A DNA stretch of 6,995 bases. Source: Planococcaceae bacterium UBA3370. GTDB lineage: Bacteria; Bacillota; Bacilli; Bacillales_A; Planococcaceae. Position 1 is the stretch's first letter. Each line of letters starts with the position of its first letter. The stretch is taken from NCBI GenBank assembly GCA_002360295.1, contig DEQI01000058.1, positions 1 through 6,995 of the forward strand. The letters run 5' to 3'. The position numbers and the translations under genes were made by a program. The notes beneath the pieces were generated by a model. The model was not told where the DNA came from. It was given only the letters and a program-made list of their open reading frames with translations, and searched no databases. Positions 6,616 to 6,995 of this stretch are shown here, piece by piece.

Positions 6616-6624
6616 ATTATAGCA
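6616..6624 (-). promoter_or_regulatory. Extended -10 promoter of the recombinase
   Basis: The minus strand reads TGCTATAAT, a perfect extended -10 element (TG, one base, TATAAT). No good -35 stands 16-18 bases upstream, because that space is filled by the terminator hairpin and its run of eight T. Transcription should begin near 6609, leaving only about 14 bases before the TTG and putting the ribosome binding site at the very 5' end of the mRNA. Confidence 0.7.
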
Positions 6625-6625
6625 C

Positions 6626-6663
6626 AAAAAAAAGTTCCCAAATATGTATTTGGGAACTTTTTT
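6626..6663. terminator. Perfect bidirectional terminator upstream of the recombinase
   Basis: A perfect inverted repeat pairs 6631-6643 (AAAGTTCCCAAAT) with 6648-6660. It extends through flanking A and T runs to about 16-17 bp around a 4-base loop. T-runs follow it on both strands (eight T on the minus strand, seven on the plus strand from 6658). It blocks read-through into the recombinase gene from the right and abuts that gene's -10 element. Perfect symmetry also allows a role as a protein-binding site. Confidence 0.85.
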
Positions 6664-6693
6664 ATAGATTGAACTCGAAAAAAGCTATAAAAG

Positions 6694-6705
6694 GAACAAA
6701 TGTTC
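6694..6705. promoter_or_regulatory. LexA (SOS) box-like site
   Basis: GAACAAATGTTC fits the core of the Bacillus LexA consensus CGAACRNRYGTTYC. Both half-sites GAAC and GTTC and the R-N-R-Y centre match when read on the plus strand; only the outermost C on each side differs (G and T here). It lies about 70 bases upstream of the recombinase -10, on the far side of the terminator hairpin. No clear promoter overlaps it, so its target gene is unclear. Confidence 0.5.
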
Positions 6706-6803
6706 TCTATTCTTAAAATCGCATTTTAAAGCAGTGAAATTTAATTTTATGTATACTTACCCATCTCGAATCGTCTGAGAGCGATTTTGGAAAAATAGAA
6801 AAA

Positions 6804-6840
6804 ACCCAATTTCTCTAAAGGCAAAAGAGAAAAATTGGGT
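6804..6840 (-). terminator. Strong minus-strand terminator in the gene-free stretch
   Basis: A 9-bp stem pairs ACCCAATTT (6804-6812) with AAATTGGGT (6832-6840), and CTCT/AGAG extends it across a two-base bulge. The minus-strand tail reads TTTTTTCTATTTTT, a strong U-tract, while the plus side has none. It should end a transcript arriving from the right, yet no gene lies between it and the next hairpin at 6929. Confidence 0.8.
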
Positions 6841-6928
6841 CTTGATGTTAGTGTGATAAGGGTTGTATTACTATAAGTTGAATCTACATTCTTTATATTG
6901 AACAATAATCATCGAAAACAAATGAAAA

Positions 6929-6952
6929 GCCTGCTTAAGTTTACAAGCAGGC
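6929..6952. terminator. Bidirectional terminator near the right edge
   Basis: GCCTGCTT (6929-6936) pairs with AAGCAGGC (6945-6952) around an 8-base loop. The plus-strand tail is AGGCTCTTTTTTC, and the minus-strand tail is TTTTCATTTGTTTT. It may end a minus-strand gene lying beyond 6995. An alternative pairing AGCCT/AGGCT (6928-6932, 6953-6957) is possible but weaker. Confidence 0.75.
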
Positions 6953-6995
6953 AGGCTCTTTTTTCACCTAAGGATCTGTTAGTTACGTTAAATAG

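Larger units (their letters stand above)
6664..6995. other. Gene-free stretch with SOS box and hairpins
   Basis: No credible coding frame is visible on either strand. Frames that begin here are only about 9-13 codons long, and the long plus-strand frame at 6222-6716 is a shadow of the recombinase gene. The stretch holds an SOS-type box (6694-6705), two terminator hairpins (6804-6840, 6929-6952) and a weak minus-strand promoter-like pair (TTGTTT at 6916-6921, 18 bases, TATAAA at 6892-6897). The gene served by the right-hand hairpin probably lies beyond 6995. Confidence 0.7.

Noticed and set aside
6222..6716. 164-residue plus-strand frame
   Set aside because: It is antisense to the recombinase gene, has no matching ribosome binding site or family features, and crosses the terminator and the SOS box.
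6700..6729. 9-codon frame starting ATG after AAGG, overlapping the SOS box
   Set aside because: Too short to support from sequence alone; the ribosome binding site is weak and no paralog is visible.
6983..6993. XerD-arm-like TTACGTTAAAT near the right edge
   Set aside because: It resembles the E. coli dif right arm as I remember it, but no matching left arm lies 6 bases away, so a full site is not supported.
1..6995. CRISPR array, insertion sequence, tRNA or rRNA gene
   Set aside because: Scanned for repeated units with spacers, transposase motifs, terminal inverted repeats and tRNA cloverleaf signals; none found.

Overview
The window is AT-rich DNA whose genes have strong GGAGG-type ribosome binding sites, frequent TTG starts, U-tailed hairpin terminators and one site close to the Bacillus LexA (SOS) consensus. 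This fits a low-GC Gram-positive of the order Bacillales, probably Bacillaceae/Planococcaceae (Lysinibacillus- or Solibacillus-like). The placement rests on style and protein character only, because no rRNA or other marker gene is present. I see no transposase, CRISPR array, tRNA or phage structural gene.

Layout. (1) 41-1414 (+): a 457-residue protein of unknown function with helical 'LSE(D/K)F' repeats. It converges on the next gene across a shared hairpin. (2) 1468-3174 (-): an Aer-like PAS-GGDEF-EAL protein, most likely a cyclic-di-GMP phosphodiesterase. (3) 3364-4896 (-): a methyl-accepting chemotaxis protein with a polytopic membrane input domain and no obvious HAMP domain. Its start is uncertain (TTG at 4896 or 4986). 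(4) 5178-5506 (-): two very small paralogous genes, both unrecognised, in a compact operon with its own sigma-A-type promoter (5558-5586) and terminator (5126-5169). (5) 5645-6595 (-): a XerC/D-like tyrosine recombinase with all catalytic residues, a TTG start and an extended -10 promoter lying against a perfect terminator hairpin. (6) 6596-6995: a gene-free stretch with three strong hairpins and an isolated SOS-type box.

How the parts relate. The phosphodiesterase and the chemoreceptor are neighbours on the same strand and both belong to the motile-to-sessile decision, but a hairpin separates them, so the link is by theme and not by a proven operon. The tiny paralog operon is insulated on both sides by hairpins. 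The recombinase is not in the usual codV or xerD setting that I know, so it is probably an accessory Xer-type recombinase. Most accessory interest lies in the recombinase, its gene-free upstream region and the tandem small proteins. I found no system that I can confidently call new.
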